NCBI GenBank assembly: GCA_027310305.1 | Contig: DAIDBD010000077.1 | Span: 1-64,000, forward strand | DNA length: 64,000 nt | DNA from: Herminiimonas sp. | GTDB taxonomy: Bacteria > Pseudomonadota > Gammaproteobacteria > Burkholderiales > Burkholderiaceae_D | Direction: 5' to 3' | Part shown: positions 1 to 8,045 of the stretch, piece after piece | How the letters are laid out: each line of letters opens with the position of its first letter | How positions within the stretch are numbered: position 1 is the first letter of the stretch | Notes under the pieces: generated by a model | Databases searched by the model: none | The model's input: only the letters and a program-made list of their open reading frames with translations | Told to the model about the DNA's origin: nothing | Translations under genes and position numbers: made by a program

Positions 1-123
1 TTGCTACAGATTTTGTCGGTCTCGGTTTTCGAGAAAACCCTTATGTCATGCGCCTTACAGCCCGATGCCACCAGAACAATTGCATCACCCGTCGATAACC
101 AATTGATTTTGTTCGATTTTTAA
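1..123 (+). mobile_element. IS4-type transposase, C-terminal end only (cut by window edge)
   Basis: An open frame runs from base 1 to a TAA at 121-123 and encodes 40 residues. The pattern LLQILSVSVFEKTLM, then a short variable stretch, then NQLILFDF at the very end is the usual C-terminus of IS4-family DDE transposases. The bases after the stop (124-137, CCGGACACTACTGA) look like the outer end of such an element, so its right boundary is probably near 137. Whether the element upstream is complete cannot be seen. Family assignment rests on remembered C-terminal similarity over a short stretch. Confidence 0.6.
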
Positions 124-225
124 CCGGACACTACTGATTGAAGATCGGGATGTTAAAAAGCGGATGTGGTTGATAAATAGTAAGCGCGGAGTAAGTTACA
201 GGTTGTAAGGTAAAAAATATAAGAT

Positions 226-441
226 TCATCCGGGTTTTCTGTGGGTCACTGGAATCGGATACAGATCAAGACCGCCGCAGCGGAAGTAGACGGCGATCTT
301 GAAGTTGTCCCGATTGCGGAACCCGCAGGCGCGTTTTTGTACAGTTGCAATTTTCGAGTTCAATCCTTCTGCTACGGCGTTGGTGATGCGATGCGTGAAA
401 TACGTCAATATGTTGGGCAGGTGGCGGGCGATCAGATGAAA
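226..441 (-). pseudogene. ISL3-type transposase C-terminal remnant
   Basis: Read on the minus strand, the frame ending at the TGA at 228-226 encodes HLPNILTYFTHRITNAVAEG, followed by LNSKI, a CGFRNRDNFK segment and FRCGGLDLYP. This is the conserved end of ISL3-family transposases: the AVAEGLNSKI helix and a final CGGLDLYP motif. The frame is closed by a stop just upstream (about 442-444) and there is no start codon with a ribosome site, so only about 70 residues of a roughly 400-residue protein remain. It is a dead scrap lying between an IS4 end and the formate dehydrogenase genes. Confidence 0.65.
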
Positions 442-581
442 TTATTTCATGTGAAGGCAAATTTAATTGGAAGCAGCGCAGCAAAGGTGTTTTTTGCATG
501 CAAATCGTAAAGAATCATGTTATTTTTAGAAATAGAAAATAATAAAAAATTACTTGCGGTCCCAACCGCTAGGAGACAATG

Positions 582-773
582 ATGGCAGAGCAAAACAAGA
601 TTGCACGACGAACCTTCTTCGCTGGATTAGGATTGGCCGCAGCTGCCGGTGTCGTCGCAAAAATTTCCCCTCAAGCAATTACTTCAAACGCTGTCACTCC
701 GCCGGAACCGGCGGGAGACAGTTACCGTTTGACTGAACACATCAAAAAATACTACCGCACCACCACAATTTAA
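582..773 (+). CDS. Formate dehydrogenase region small Tat-signal protein
   Basis: A 63-residue protein at the head of the formate dehydrogenase operon. It starts with a twin-arginine motif (ARRTFFAGLGLAAAAG) and has a short charged tail ending in an LTEHIKKYYRTT segment. It matches the small proteins found directly before formate dehydrogenase alpha subunits in many proteobacteria (the formate dehydrogenase region TAT target family). Their role is not established; they may assist Tat export or assembly of the enzyme. Two adjacent ATG codons (579, 582) are possible starts. The AGGAG at 571-575 is better spaced for 582. The alpha subunit gene begins 16 bases after the stop. Confidence 0.75.
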   Translation: MAEQNKIARRTFFAGLGLAAAAGVVAKISPQAITSNAVTPPEPAGDSYRLTEHIKKYYRTTTI

Positions 774-789
774 TGATCGAGGTGACACC

Positions 790-3747
790 ATGCTGCTGAC
801 TCGCAAAGGCCAAGCCGGCCAGCGTTCGTCTTCACGTTTTTCCTCCAGTCTTGCCGACAGCCTGTCGCGCGCATTGCCTACGATGGACCGCCGGGTGTTT
901 TTGAAGCGCTCCGGAATCGGTGTCGGCGCCGGTATCGCCGCATCGCAGCTCGGCCTGATTCAAAAAGCCAAGGCGGTCGATGGTGCCAGGAACGGAGGCG
1001 GCAAAATCGAAGTCAAACGCACGGTTTGCACGCATTGCTCGGTCGGTTGCGCGGTCGATGCAGTCGTTGAAAACGGCGTATGGGTCCGGCAGGAACCGGT
1101 GTTCGATTCGCCGATCAACCTCGGCGCGCATTGCGCCAAAGGCGCCGCGCTGCGCGAACACGGTCATGGTGAATATCGTCTGAAATATCCGATGAAGCTG
1201 GTGAACGGCAAGTACCAGCGCATCAGCTGGGATCAGGCGCTGAATGAAATTTCCGCCAAGCTGCTCGACGTCAAAAAGACCAGCGGTCCGGACGCCGTAT
1301 TCTGGGTCGGCTCCTCCAAGCACAACAATGAACAGGCGGCGCTGATGCGCAAGTTCGTGTCGTTCTTCGGCACCAACAACTGCGATCATCAGGCGCGCAT
1401 TTGCCATTCGACCACGGTCGCAGGCGTTGCGAACACCTGGGGTTATGGCGCAATGACCAACAGCTACAACGACATGCAGAATTCGAAAGCTGCAATGTAT
1501 ATCGGCTCGAATGCGGCAGAGGCGCATCCGGTATCGATGCTGCACATGCTGCACGCGAAGGAAACCGGCTGCAAGATGATCGTGGTCGATCCGCGCTATA
1601 CACGCACGGCAGCCAAAGCCGACCAGTACGTTCGGATTCGTTCCGGTTCCGACATACCTTATCTGTACGGCATGCTGTACCACATCTTCAAGAACGGCTG
1701 GGAAGACAAGAAGTACATCAACGACCGCGTCTACGGCATGGAGAAGGTCAAGGAAGAAGTCATGAAGTGGACGCCGGACAAGGTCGAAGAGGCATGCGGC
1801 GTGCCGGAAGCGGAAGTGTTCAAGGCAGCCGAAACGATGGCGAAAAACCGTCCTTCCACGCTGGTCTGGTGCATGGGTCAGACCCAGCACACGATTGGCA
1901 ATGCGATGGTGCGCGCCTCCTGCATTCTGCAACTGGCATTGGGCAATGTCGGCGTGTCCGGCGGCGGCGCCAACATCTTCCGCGGTCACGACAATGTTCA
2001 GGGTGCGACCGACGTCGGACCGAATCCGGACTCGCTCCCCGGTTACTACGGCCTGGCGGCCGGTTCCTGGAAACACTGGGCGGCGGTATGGGGCGTTGAT
2101 TACGAATGGATCAAGAAGCAGTTCGCATCCGTGGCGATGATGGAAAAATCTGGCACCACGGTATCACGCTGGGTCGATGCGGTGCTTGAAAAACCTGAAA
2201 TGATCGATCAGGACAACAACGTCAAGGCGATGGTGTTCTGGGGGCATGCGCCCAACTCGCAGACACGCGGGCTGGACATGAAAAAGGCGTTCGACAAGCT
2301 TGATCTGCTGGTGGTCATCGATCCGTATCCGTCCGCGACCGCCGCGATGGCGGCGATGAAAGTCGATGGTCAGGAACTCAATCCGAATCGCGCCACTTAT
2401 CTGCTGCCGGCCGCCACGCAGTTCGAGACATCCGGTTCGGTGACGGCATCGAATCGTTCGCTCCAGTGGCGCGAGAAAGTGATCGATCCGTTGTTCGAGT
2501 CGCGCACCGATCACATGATCATGTATCAACTGGCGCAAAAGCTCGGCTTCGGAAAAGAGCTGGTTGCCAAGATCAAGCTGGTGCCGGGCAAGGGCGGCAT
2601 GATGGAACCGGAACCGGAATCGATGCTCGACGAAATCAATCGCGGCACATGGACCATTGGCTATACCGGTCAATCGCCGATGCGATTGAAAGCGCACATG
2701 CGCAACATGAACCTGTTCGACGTCAAGACATTGAAGTGCAAAGGCGGCAAGGACGCGGTGTCGGGTTACGACATGACGGGCGACTATTTCGGATTGCCGT
2801 GGCCATGTTACGGCACGCCGGAATTGAAACATCCCGGCTCGCCCAATCTGTACGACACCTCCAAGCATGTGATGGATGGCGGCGGCAATTTCCGCGCCAA
2901 TTTCGGTGTCGAAAAAGACGGCGTGAACTTGCTGGCGGAAGACGGCTCTTTTTCAAAGGGTTCCGATATCACGACCGGCTATCCGGAATTCGATCATCTG
3001 CTGTTGAAAAAACTCGGCTGGTGGAATGATTTGACCGATGCGGAGAAAAAAGCTGCTGAAGGCAAGAACTGGAAAACCGACCTGTCGGGCGGGATTCAGC
3101 GCGTCACGATGAAACATGGATGCCATCCGTTCGGCAATGCCAAAGCACGGGCGTCGGTATGGAATTTTCCCGACCCGGTGCCGCTGCATCGCGAACCGCT
3201 GTATGGGACGCGGCCTGACCTGGTCGCCAAATATCCGACCCACGATGACAAGAAGGCGTTCTGGCGCATGCCGACGCTGTACAAATCGTTGCAGCAAAAA
3301 AATGTCGAAGCCAAGCTGTATGAAAAATTTCCGATCATTCTGACTTCCGGCCGTCTGGTCGAATACGAGGGCGGCGGCGAGGAAACACGTTCGAATCCGT
3401 GGCTGGCTGAATTGCAACAGGTCAATTTCGTCGAGATCAATCCCAAGGCCGCATCCGATCGAGGTATTCGCAATGGCGAGTATGTGATTGTGTCGACGCC
3501 GACCGGTGCGCGCATCAAGGTCCAGGCCATGGTGACGCCGCGTGTCGGGCCCGATACGGCGTTCATACCATTCCATTTTTCCGGCTGGTGGCAAGGCAAG
3601 GATCTGAAAGAGTTTTATCCGGAAGGCGCGGCGCCGATTGTGCGCGGCGAAGCGGTCAATACGGCAACGACCTACGGCTACGACTCCGTAACGATGATGC
3701 AGGAAACCAAGACCACGATCTGCAATATTGAAAAAATCATAGCTTGA
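790..3747 (+). CDS. fdhA: Formate dehydrogenase catalytic (alpha) subunit, Cys-type, Tat-exported
   Basis: This 985-residue subunit oxidises formate to CO2 at a molybdenum or tungsten bis-pyranopterin centre. The start at 790 follows a GAGGTGAC ribosome site. A long n-region precedes the twin-arginine motif DRRVFLKRSG (from about residue 33), so the folded protein is exported to the periplasm. Cys80, Cys83, Cys87 and Cys115 should hold the proximal 4Fe-4S cluster. The active-site residue is Cys205 in RICHSTTV, where E. coli FdnG has selenocysteine, so no SECIS or UGA readthrough is needed. The C-terminal part is the molydopterin dinucleotide-binding domain. The full length agrees with the respiratory family. 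The neighbouring tupBC genes make tungsten a plausible metal, but the sequence alone does not decide between Mo and W. Confidence 0.93.
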   Translation: MLLTRKGQAGQRSSSRFSSSLADSLSRALPTMDRRVFLKRSGIGVGAGIAASQLGLIQKAKAVDGARNGGGKIEVKRTVCTHCSVGCAVDAVVENGVWVRQEPVFDSPINLGAHCAKGAALREHGHGEYRLKYPMKLVNGKYQRISWDQALNEISAKLLDVKKTSGPDAVFWVGSSKHNNEQAALMRKFVSFFGTNNCDHQARICHSTTVAGVANTWGYGAMTNSYNDMQNSKAAMYIGSNAAEAHPVSMLHMLHAKETGCKMIVVDPRYTRTAAKADQYVRIRSGSDIPYLYGMLYHIFKNGWEDKKYINDRVYGMEKVKEEVMKWTPDKVEEACGVPEAEVFKAAETMAKNRPSTLVWCMGQTQHTIGNAMVRASCILQLALGNVGVSGGGANIFRGHDNVQGATDVGPNPDSLPGYYGLAAGSWKHWAAVWGVDYEWIKKQFASVAMMEKSGTTVSRWVDAVLEKPEMIDQDNNVKAMVFWGHAPNSQTRGLDMKKAFDKLDLLVVIDPYPSATAAMAAMKVDGQELNPNRATYLLPAATQFETSGSVTASNRSLQWREKVIDPLFESRTDHMIMYQLAQKLGFGKELVAKIKLVPGKGGMMEPEPESMLDEINRGTWTIGYTGQSPMRLKAHMRNMNLFDVKTLKCKGGKDAVSGYDMTGDYFGLPWPCYGTPELKHPGSPNLYDTSKHVMDGGGNFRANFGVEKDGVNLLAEDGSFSKGSDITTGYPEFDHLLLKKLGWWNDLTDAEKKAAEGKNWKTDLSGGIQRVTMKHGCHPFGNAKARASVWNFPDPVPLHREPLYGTRPDLVAKYPTHDDKKAFWRMPTLYKSLQQKNVEAKLYEKFPIILTSGRLVEYEGGGEETRSNPWLAELQQVNFVEINPKAASDRGIRNGEYVIVSTPTGARIKVQAMVTPRVGPDTAFIPFHFSGWWQGKDLKEFYPEGAAPIVRGEAVNTATTYGYDSVTMMQETKTTICNIEKIIA

Positions 3748-3821
3748 AGTAATGCTGTATGGGGACAAAGTTGAGCGTAGCGGTACTCTGTCCTCATTTG
3801 ATTAAAGCATAGGAGACAATA

Positions 3822-4451
3822 ATGGGCCGAATGAAATTTATCATCGATGCGGAGCGTTGTATCGAGTGCAATAGCTGCGTGACCGCATGCAAGAACGAAA
3901 ATGAAGTGCCGTGGGGCGTCAATCGGCGCCGGGTCGTCACGATCAACGATGGCGTGATAGGCCAGGAAAAGTCGGTGTCCGTCGCCTGCATGCACTGCTC
4001 GGATGCGCCGTGCATGGCGGTCTGTCCGGTGGACGTTTTCTACCGCACCGACGACGGCTTGGTGCTGCACAACAAGGACACCTGCATCGGCTGCGGCTAC
4101 TGCTCCTATGCCTGCCCGTTCGGCGCACCGCAGTTTCCATCCAACGGCACGTTCGGTTTGCGCGGCAAGATGGATAAATGCACGTTCTGCGCCGGCGGTC
4201 CTGAAGCAGATGGTTCGCCAGCCGAATTCGAAAAATACGGCCGTAATCGCCTGTCGGAAGGGAAATTGCCGGCCTGCGCCGAAATGTGTTCGACCAAAGC
4301 GCTGCTGGGCGGCGACAGCGATGTGATTGCCGACATTTTCCGCAGTCGCGTCGTGCGGCGCGGCAAAGGCAGCGAAGTATGGGGCTGGGGCACCGCATAC
4401 GGCAAGCCGACCAACCCTGGAGCCAAGGCGCCTGCGGAGCAAAAATCATGA
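3822..4451 (+). CDS. fdhB: Formate dehydrogenase iron-sulfur (beta) subunit
   Basis: This 209-residue ferredoxin-like subunit carries electrons from the catalytic subunit to the cytochrome b subunit. Four cysteine groups are visible: CIECNSCVTACKNE (Cys13, 16, 19, 23), CMHCSDAPCMAVCP, CIGCGYCSYACPFG, and a split set KCTFC ... PACAEMC, enough for four 4Fe-4S clusters as in FdnH-type proteins. It lacks the C-terminal membrane helix of E. coli FdnH, and it has no signal peptide, so it should be exported by piggyback on the Tat signal of the alpha subunit. AGGAG at 3811 supports the ATG at 3822. Its stop overlaps the start of the lipoprotein gene by ATGA, indicating translational coupling. Confidence 0.92.
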   Translation: MGRMKFIIDAERCIECNSCVTACKNENEVPWGVNRRRVVTINDGVIGQEKSVSVACMHCSDAPCMAVCPVDVFYRTDDGLVLHNKDTCIGCGYCSYACPFGAPQFPSNGTFGLRGKMDKCTFCAGGPEADGSPAEFEKYGRNRLSEGKLPACAEMCSTKALLGGDSDVIADIFRSRVVRRGKGSEVWGWGTAYGKPTNPGAKAPAEQKS

Positions 4452-4672
4452 TGCGCGTCATGTTGATTCTTTTGTCCGCCATGCTGCTGGCTGCTTGCAG
4501 TGAAAAAGATCAGTCGCTAACGGCAACGGTCAATAAATCCGACGGCAAACCGTGGCAGGGCGCTCAAAACGGCTATGTCGTCAAAGGCTGGACGCCCGGC
4601 GACAAAACCAGCTGGGAAAGCCAGTTGCGCACGCGTGCACAGACGCAAAACGAGTACGTCAAAGTTAACTGA
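4448..4672 (+). CDS. Small lipoprotein of the formate dehydrogenase operon
   Basis: A 74-residue protein that overlaps the end of the beta-subunit gene by four bases (ATGA). It has a lipoprotein signal: MMRV, a hydrophobic stretch and the lipobox LLAAC, with Cys18 as the probable lipidated residue followed by SEKD. The mature part is short and polar, with a WQGAQNGYVVKGWTPGDKTSW segment rich in Trp and Gly. I do not recognise a named family. Position between beta and gamma subunit genes suggests a membrane-anchored accessory or assembly factor of the complex. Read in another frame, a longer ORF (4286-4672) shares the same stop, but its N-terminal half lies inside the beta-subunit gene. Confidence 0.8.
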   Translation: MMRVMLILLSAMLLAACSEKDQSLTATVNKSDGKPWQGAQNGYVVKGWTPGDKTSWESQLRTRAQTQNEYVKVN

Positions 4673-4695
4673 TTACCTCAGCGAGGGGAAGCATC

Positions 4696-5847
4696 ATGAA
4701 AAACTGGTTTGCCAATCTCGCATTTGGCCTGTCGCTCGCCGCAGCTTCAGCCGGGTTTGCCGCGGCGCAGAATAGCGGCACGATCACGCCTGCGCCTGCC
4801 GCCGAAAAAACCGCGCCGAACCCGAGCGTTCCCGTGGTCGAATCGGTCGATATCCTGAAACAGAATCAGGCCGAACGCACGAGAGACCAGCCGGGCAATT
4901 TGGCGCCGACCTGGCGCATCGTCAAGGAAGGCACAAAGAATTATTCGAGTCTGCCGGCGCCTGAGGCGGGCGTGCTGATTCAGCCGAAAGCGCAATTTTT
5001 AGGACAGCCGCGTGCGACGACCGCAGGTGAAGCATGGCGCCAGTATCGCAACGGGCCGTTGACCAAAATCGGCGGCTGGCTGCTGCTCATCGCGGTGGCG
5101 GGCATTGCCGCGATGTATCTGATCAAGGGACCCATCAAGCTGAAGGAAGGGCGCACGGGGCGGCTGATCGAGCGGTTTACATCGATCGAGCGGTTGGTGC
5201 ACTGGACGGTGGCGATCAGCTTCGTGATTCTGGCGATTACCGGCCTCACAATGCTGTTCGGTAAATATGTGGTACTGCCGTTGTTTGGCCATACCCTGTT
5301 TAGCTGGATCGCATTCGCCAGCAAGAACGTGCACAACTTCGTCGGCCCTGTTTTTGCGGTGTCGTCGATCGTGTTCTTCATCATCTACGTCAAGGATAAC
5401 TTTCCTGAAAAAGCCGATTTCAAATGGCTGGCCACGGCCGGCGGGGCAATCGGCAAAGGCCATGTCAGCGCCGGCCGCTTCAATGCCGGCGAAAAACTCT
5501 GGTTCTGGGGCGGACTGGTTGTTCTTGGGCTGATTGTCAGTGCATCCGGTTTCGTACTCGACATGCTGCTTCCCGGCATTGAATACACGCGGAGCAATAT
5601 GCAGATCGCCAACGTGATCCATCTTGTCGGCGCTGTCCTAGTCGCAAGCATGTCTCTGGCGCATATTTACATCGGCACGATCGGCATGGAAGGCGCCTAC
5701 GAAGCAATGCGCACCGGCTATGTCGACGACACATGGGCGAAAGAACACCATGATCTGTGGTACGACGATGTCAAGAGCGGCAAGGTGCCGCGCGTGCGTA
5801 CCGAGGAAGGCGCCGCCAAGGTTGGCGTGCCGTTAAAGGCACTATAA
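4696..5847 (+). CDS. fdhC: Formate dehydrogenase cytochrome b (gamma) subunit
   Basis: This 383-residue subunit anchors the complex in the membrane and passes electrons to quinone through b-type haem. It has a signal peptide (cleavage near residue 24, FAAAQ), then about 90 periplasmic residues, then hydrophobic helices. Candidate haem ligands are the His in ERLVHWTVAI, in KNVHNFVG, in NVIHLVGA and in SLAHIYIG. The order and spacing follow the FdnI/FdoI-like Ni,Fe-hydrogenase and formate dehydrogenase gamma family. The long exported N-terminal extension is typical of the betaproteobacterial and epsilonproteobacterial form rather than of short E. coli FdnI. A GAGGGGAAG ribosome site supports the start. 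Confidence 0.9.
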   Translation: MKNWFANLAFGLSLAAASAGFAAAQNSGTITPAPAAEKTAPNPSVPVVESVDILKQNQAERTRDQPGNLAPTWRIVKEGTKNYSSLPAPEAGVLIQPKAQFLGQPRATTAGEAWRQYRNGPLTKIGGWLLLIAVAGIAAMYLIKGPIKLKEGRTGRLIERFTSIERLVHWTVAISFVILAITGLTMLFGKYVVLPLFGHTLFSWIAFASKNVHNFVGPVFAVSSIVFFIIYVKDNFPEKADFKWLATAGGAIGKGHVSAGRFNAGEKLWFWGGLVVLGLIVSASGFVLDMLLPGIEYTRSNMQIANVIHLVGAVLVASMSLAHIYIGTIGMEGAYEAMRTGYVDDTWAKEHHDLWYDDVKSGKVPRVRTEEGAAKVGVPLKAL

Positions 5848-5859
5848 GGAGACGGGCTC

Positions 5860-6288
5860 ATGAGAAAGTTGATGATTGCGGCGGCATGCATGATGGTGAT
5901 GGGCGCGGCGAGCGCCAAGTTGCCACCCTTGAGCGACGAAGCGAAAGCCAAAGCGGCTGAAGCGAAAGGTAAGGCTGACTGGGCCGATAAAGTAGCGGCT
6001 TATCAGCTCTGCGTGCGGCAAAATCAGGTGGCCGATTACTATCGCAAAACGAAAGGTGCGGAGGCCAAACCGGCGAACGCGATGCCTGCAGCAGTTGCCG
6101 CCAATGCCGCGATGCCGGCAGCCGCTGCTGGCGCGCCATCAACTGCAGCACCGGCACCTGCCATACCGCCGTGCCAGGATCCGGGTCCATACGTGGCCAC
6201 CCACGCAGCCGCCAAGATTGGCGTCGCCGATTCATTGCCGGTTCCTGCTGCCGGCAAACCGCCGGTTGCCGGCGAAGCGAAAAAATAA
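5860..6288 (+). CDS. Uncharacterised periplasmic Ala/Pro-rich protein of the formate dehydrogenase operon
   Basis: A 142-residue protein starting 12 bases after the gamma subunit gene, with an AAGGAGA ribosome site that overlaps the gamma stop codon. A signal peptide (about residues 1-19, ending GAASA) is followed by a basic, helical Ala/Lys/Glu stretch, a YQLCVRQNQVADYY segment, a long Ala/Pro linker, and a second cysteine in PPCQDPGPYVA. The two single cysteines on either side of the linker could pair as a disulfide or bind a ligand. No family with a known function is recognised. The tight spacing argues for a job in the same complex or its maturation. Confidence 0.75.
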   Translation: MRKLMIAAACMMVMGAASAKLPPLSDEAKAKAAEAKGKADWADKVAAYQLCVRQNQVADYYRKTKGAEAKPANAMPAAVAANAAMPAAAAGAPSTAAPAPAIPPCQDPGPYVATHAAAKIGVADSLPVPAAGKPPVAGEAKK

Positions 6289-6362
6289 CGAATTCATTGA
6301 GACAATGCGAGTGATGCGTCGCAGCCACCGCCAAATGGAATTGATGAAAGCCATCGGATAAC

Positions 6363-7208
6363 ATGCCGCATCGTCCTGATTTATCGAGCGCCACCATCCA
6401 TCTGACACACGATGTCGACGTTCTGGATGAGCGCGGCCGGCTCTCCACCATTGCGATTCCGGCTGAACGGCCGCTGACGATTTATGTCGACAAGCGGGAA
6501 CTGGTCACGCTGATGACGCTCGGCGGTGCACCGGAGGCATTGACGCTCGGCTATTTGCGCAACCAGCGGCTGGTCAGGGCGATTGAAGATATCGAATCGG
6601 TACAAGTCGATTGGACGGTCGATGCGGTCGCGGTCAAGACGACCAACGGCATTGCCGATATCGAGGAGCGCACGTCGAAGAAGGTCGTCACCACCGGTTG
6701 CGGCCAGGGCTCCGTGTTCGGCGGATTGATGGACGAGGTCGATTCGATCGTGCTGTCGCCGGATGCGCGGCTGAAACAATCCATGCTTTACAAAATCGTG
6801 GACACGATCCGCACGCAACAATCGATTTACAAGCAAGCCGGTTCGGTGCATGGCTGTGCATTGTTTTCGGCGGACGGCGAACTGATTTATTTTATCGAAG
6901 ACGTCGGCCGCCATAATGCCGTGGATGCGATCGCCGGCAAGATGTGGCTCGACGGCATCGGCGGCGAAGACAAGGTTTTCTACACAACGGGCCGGCTGAC
7001 TTCCGAAATGGTGATCAAGGGCGCGCAGATGGGCATTCCGTTTTTGCTGTCGCGCTCCGGCACTACCCAGATGGGCCACATGGTCGCCGAGCGCCTCGGC
7101 ATGTCACTGCTGGCGCGCTGTACCGGCAAGCATTTCCTGCTGCTGACCGGCAAGCACAGACTCATATTCGAGCCGCAACTGACGGATGGCGCGCTGAGGG
7201 TTGCGTGA
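6363..7208 (+). CDS. fdhD: Formate dehydrogenase accessory sulfurtransferase FdhD
   Basis: FdhD transfers sulfur from IscS to the pterin cofactor of formate dehydrogenase, which is needed for activity. The 281-residue protein has the family landmarks: an N-terminal RPLTIYVD strand region, TLGGAPEALTLGYLRNQ, the catalytic cysteine loop VTTGCGQGS, and a C-terminal EDVGRHNAVDAI motif followed by TTGRLTSEMV. Cys113 corresponds to the essential first cysteine. The second cysteine of the E. coli CxxC loop is absent (Gly/Ser here), which is seen in other family members. No strong ribosome site precedes the ATG. Confidence 0.92.
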   Translation: MPHRPDLSSATIHLTHDVDVLDERGRLSTIAIPAERPLTIYVDKRELVTLMTLGGAPEALTLGYLRNQRLVRAIEDIESVQVDWTVDAVAVKTTNGIADIEERTSKKVVTTGCGQGSVFGGLMDEVDSIVLSPDARLKQSMLYKIVDTIRTQQSIYKQAGSVHGCALFSADGELIYFIEDVGRHNAVDAIAGKMWLDGIGGEDKVFYTTGRLTSEMVIKGAQMGIPFLLSRSGTTQMGHMVAERLGMSLLARCTGKHFLLLTGKHRLIFEPQLTDGALRVA

Positions 7209-7337
7209 GATTTTATTCTTGATGCTTTTCGTACCGCCGTCAATCCCGTGAACCGTGCATTTCCTGCGGCTTTATACGACAATTCGTTGTCCGTACCGAA
7301 ATCTTTTCCCTAGTTTTTTGTCTCTCCAACGGTTTTC

Positions 7338-8045
7338 ATGCGCCTGATCGATGCCATCCGCGATGCGTTCGTCCTGCTTTTTTCGGGGGACGCGACGCTA
7401 TGGCAAATCGTCTGGATATCGCTGAAAACAACCGGCGCCGGGCTGGCGATCGCCACGCCGATCGCTGTGCTGGCCGGATACGCGATTGCAACGCACCACT
7501 TTACCGGGCGGCGTATCGCCATCTGGCTGTCGCAGGCGGCGTTGTCTTTGCCTACGGTATTGATCGGTCTGCTGCTGTATCTGATGTTGTCGCGTCAAGG
7601 CCCGTGGGGCGGGCTGGAATGGCTGTTTACACAATCGGGCATCATCGCCGGACAGGTGCTGATCGCGCTGCCGGTACTGATCGCATTCACGCTGGCGGCG
7701 GTGCAGGCAGCCGATCCGCGGCTGGCCGAAACGGCAATTACACTCGGCGCGTCGCGCTGGCGCGTGATGCTCACGGTGCTGTTCGAGGCGCGTTTCGGCG
7801 TGATGGCGGCGATCATCAATGGTTTCGGCCGCGTGATTTCGGAAGTGGGTTGCGCACTGATGGTTGGCGGAAACATAGCCGGCGAAACCCGCACCATCAC
7901 CACCGCCATTGCTCTCGAAACCAGCAAGGGTGAATTCTCGCAGGGCATCGCGCTCGGCATGGTTCTGGTGGCGTTCGCTTTGGCCATCAATGCGGCGCTG
8001 ATGCTGGTGCAAGGCGATGCACGCGCAACACGAGGCATGCAATGA
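7338..8045 (+). CDS. tupB: Tungstate-type ABC transporter permease
   Basis: A 235-residue inner-membrane permease with about five hydrophobic helices. The cytoplasmic coupling loop carries the binding-protein-dependent signature: ETAITLGASRWRVMLTVLFEAR, of which the EA-like core is the ITLGAS segment. Later motifs GFGRVISEVGCALMVGGNI and TRTITTAIALETSKGE are typical of TupB/WtpB tungstate permeases. It overlaps the ATPase gene by ATGA. The location after fdhD suggests it feeds the metal centre of the formate dehydrogenase. No tupA-like binding-protein gene lies on either side. A molybdate role cannot be excluded. Confidence 0.85.
   Translation: MRLIDAIRDAFVLLFSGDATLWQIVWISLKTTGAGLAIATPIAVLAGYAIATHHFTGRRIAIWLSQAALSLPTVLIGLLLYLMLSRQGPWGGLEWLFTQSGIIAGQVLIALPVLIAFTLAAVQAADPRLAETAITLGASRWRVMLTVLFEARFGVMAAIINGFGRVISEVGCALMVGGNIAGETRTITTAIALETSKGEFSQGIALGMVLVAFALAINAALMLVQGDARATRGMQ

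Noticed and set aside
1197-1500. Possible selenocysteine codon or SECIS in fdhA
   Set aside because: The active site codon is TGC (1402-1404), no in-frame TGA occurs, so selenocysteine is not used.
832-2076. Long minus-strand frame of 414 codons opposite fdhA
   Set aside because: It is the mirror frame of the catalytic subunit gene; composition is low-complexity His/Arg/Val and no ribosome site or family motif is seen.
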